This document shows positions 12,381-12,466 of a stretch of 12,466 nucleotides of DNA, one piece after another. The notes under the pieces were generated by a model. That model made no database searches and had not been told where the DNA came from. It saw nothing but the letters and a program-made list of their open reading frames with translations. The position numbers and the translations under genes are program-made. The DNA is taken from positions 1 through 12,466 of the forward strand of contig CAYGWP010000065.1 of NCBI GenBank assembly GCA_964353455.1, read 5' to 3'. The stretch is from CAYGWP01 sp964353455 (GTDB lineage: Bacteria; Planctomycetota; Phycisphaerae; FEN-1346). Position 1 is the stretch's first letter; each line of letters opens with the position of its first letter.

Positions 12381-12466
12381 CACCCCTCTCCCCTTGTGGG
12401 AGAGGGGCAGGGGTGAGGGGTGGAGCAACGGCAAACCCCTCACCCGGCCTGCGGCCACCCTCTCCC
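12381..12466. repeat. CCCCTCTCCC / GGGAGAGGGG repeat cluster at the window end
   Basis: Perfect 10-bp arms 12383-12392 and 12398-12407 with a 5-nt loop, then CAGGGGTGAGGGG, then CCCCTCACCC and a further CCCTCTCCC running off the window. This is the layout of a dispersed intergenic hairpin repeat seen in many environmental genomes. It could help end the prfA-prmC transcript, but there is no T-run. Confidence 0.7.

Overview
The window looks like a chromosomal segment of a GC-rich planctomycete-type bacterium, probably Phycisphaerae-like or a related uncultured lineage. The signs are a PEP-CTERM sorted protein, large secreted proteins with Asp-Pro-x-Ala-Ala repeats, sparse operons and several families of short palindromic repeats between and even inside genes. 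The lineage call is inference; no rRNA is present.

Left part (1-1330): the C-terminal end of an unidentified gene, a small lipoprotein gene that looks less GC-rich than its neighbours, then about 500 bp with no convincing gene. That gap holds a lipoprotein signal sequence stopped exactly at its lipobox cysteine and a doublet of 28-bp palindromes.

Minus-strand block (1331-5459): tRNA-Ala(GGC) with a near-perfect sigma70-type promoter and a hairpin behind it. It is followed by a tight three-gene operon: an ArsR-type winged-helix regulator, then 3 nt later a 644-aa secreted protein of unknown function, then with a 4-nt overlap a 515-aa secreted protein built from 13 repeats of about 34 residues.

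Middle (5460-9790): an inverted heptamer-rich repeat, a xylose-isomerase-like TIM-barrel protein, a second palindrome doublet, endonuclease III (nth), a HicB-like small protein with no toxin partner, a PEP-CTERM protein with a clear promoter and a perfect inverted repeat over its -35, and a degenerate rhodanese fused to a SAM methyltransferase. In the last gene a palindrome doublet lies in frame between the two domains.

Right part (9791-12466): the conserved pair prfA (release factor 1) and prmC (the enzyme that methylates the release-factor GGQ glutamine). The prfA leader carries a promoter, a ten-codon minigene ending in UAG and an intrinsic-terminator-like hairpin, which suggests attenuation responding to RF1 activity. 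PrmC has a low-complexity linker containing another dispersed repeat, which reads PEPVEG. The window ends in further repeats.

The most notable signals are the prfA leader, the palindrome doublets including those absorbed into coding sequence, the regulator plus two-secreted-protein operon, and a near-identical 21-bp promoter box in front of nth and the rhodanese-methyltransferase gene.
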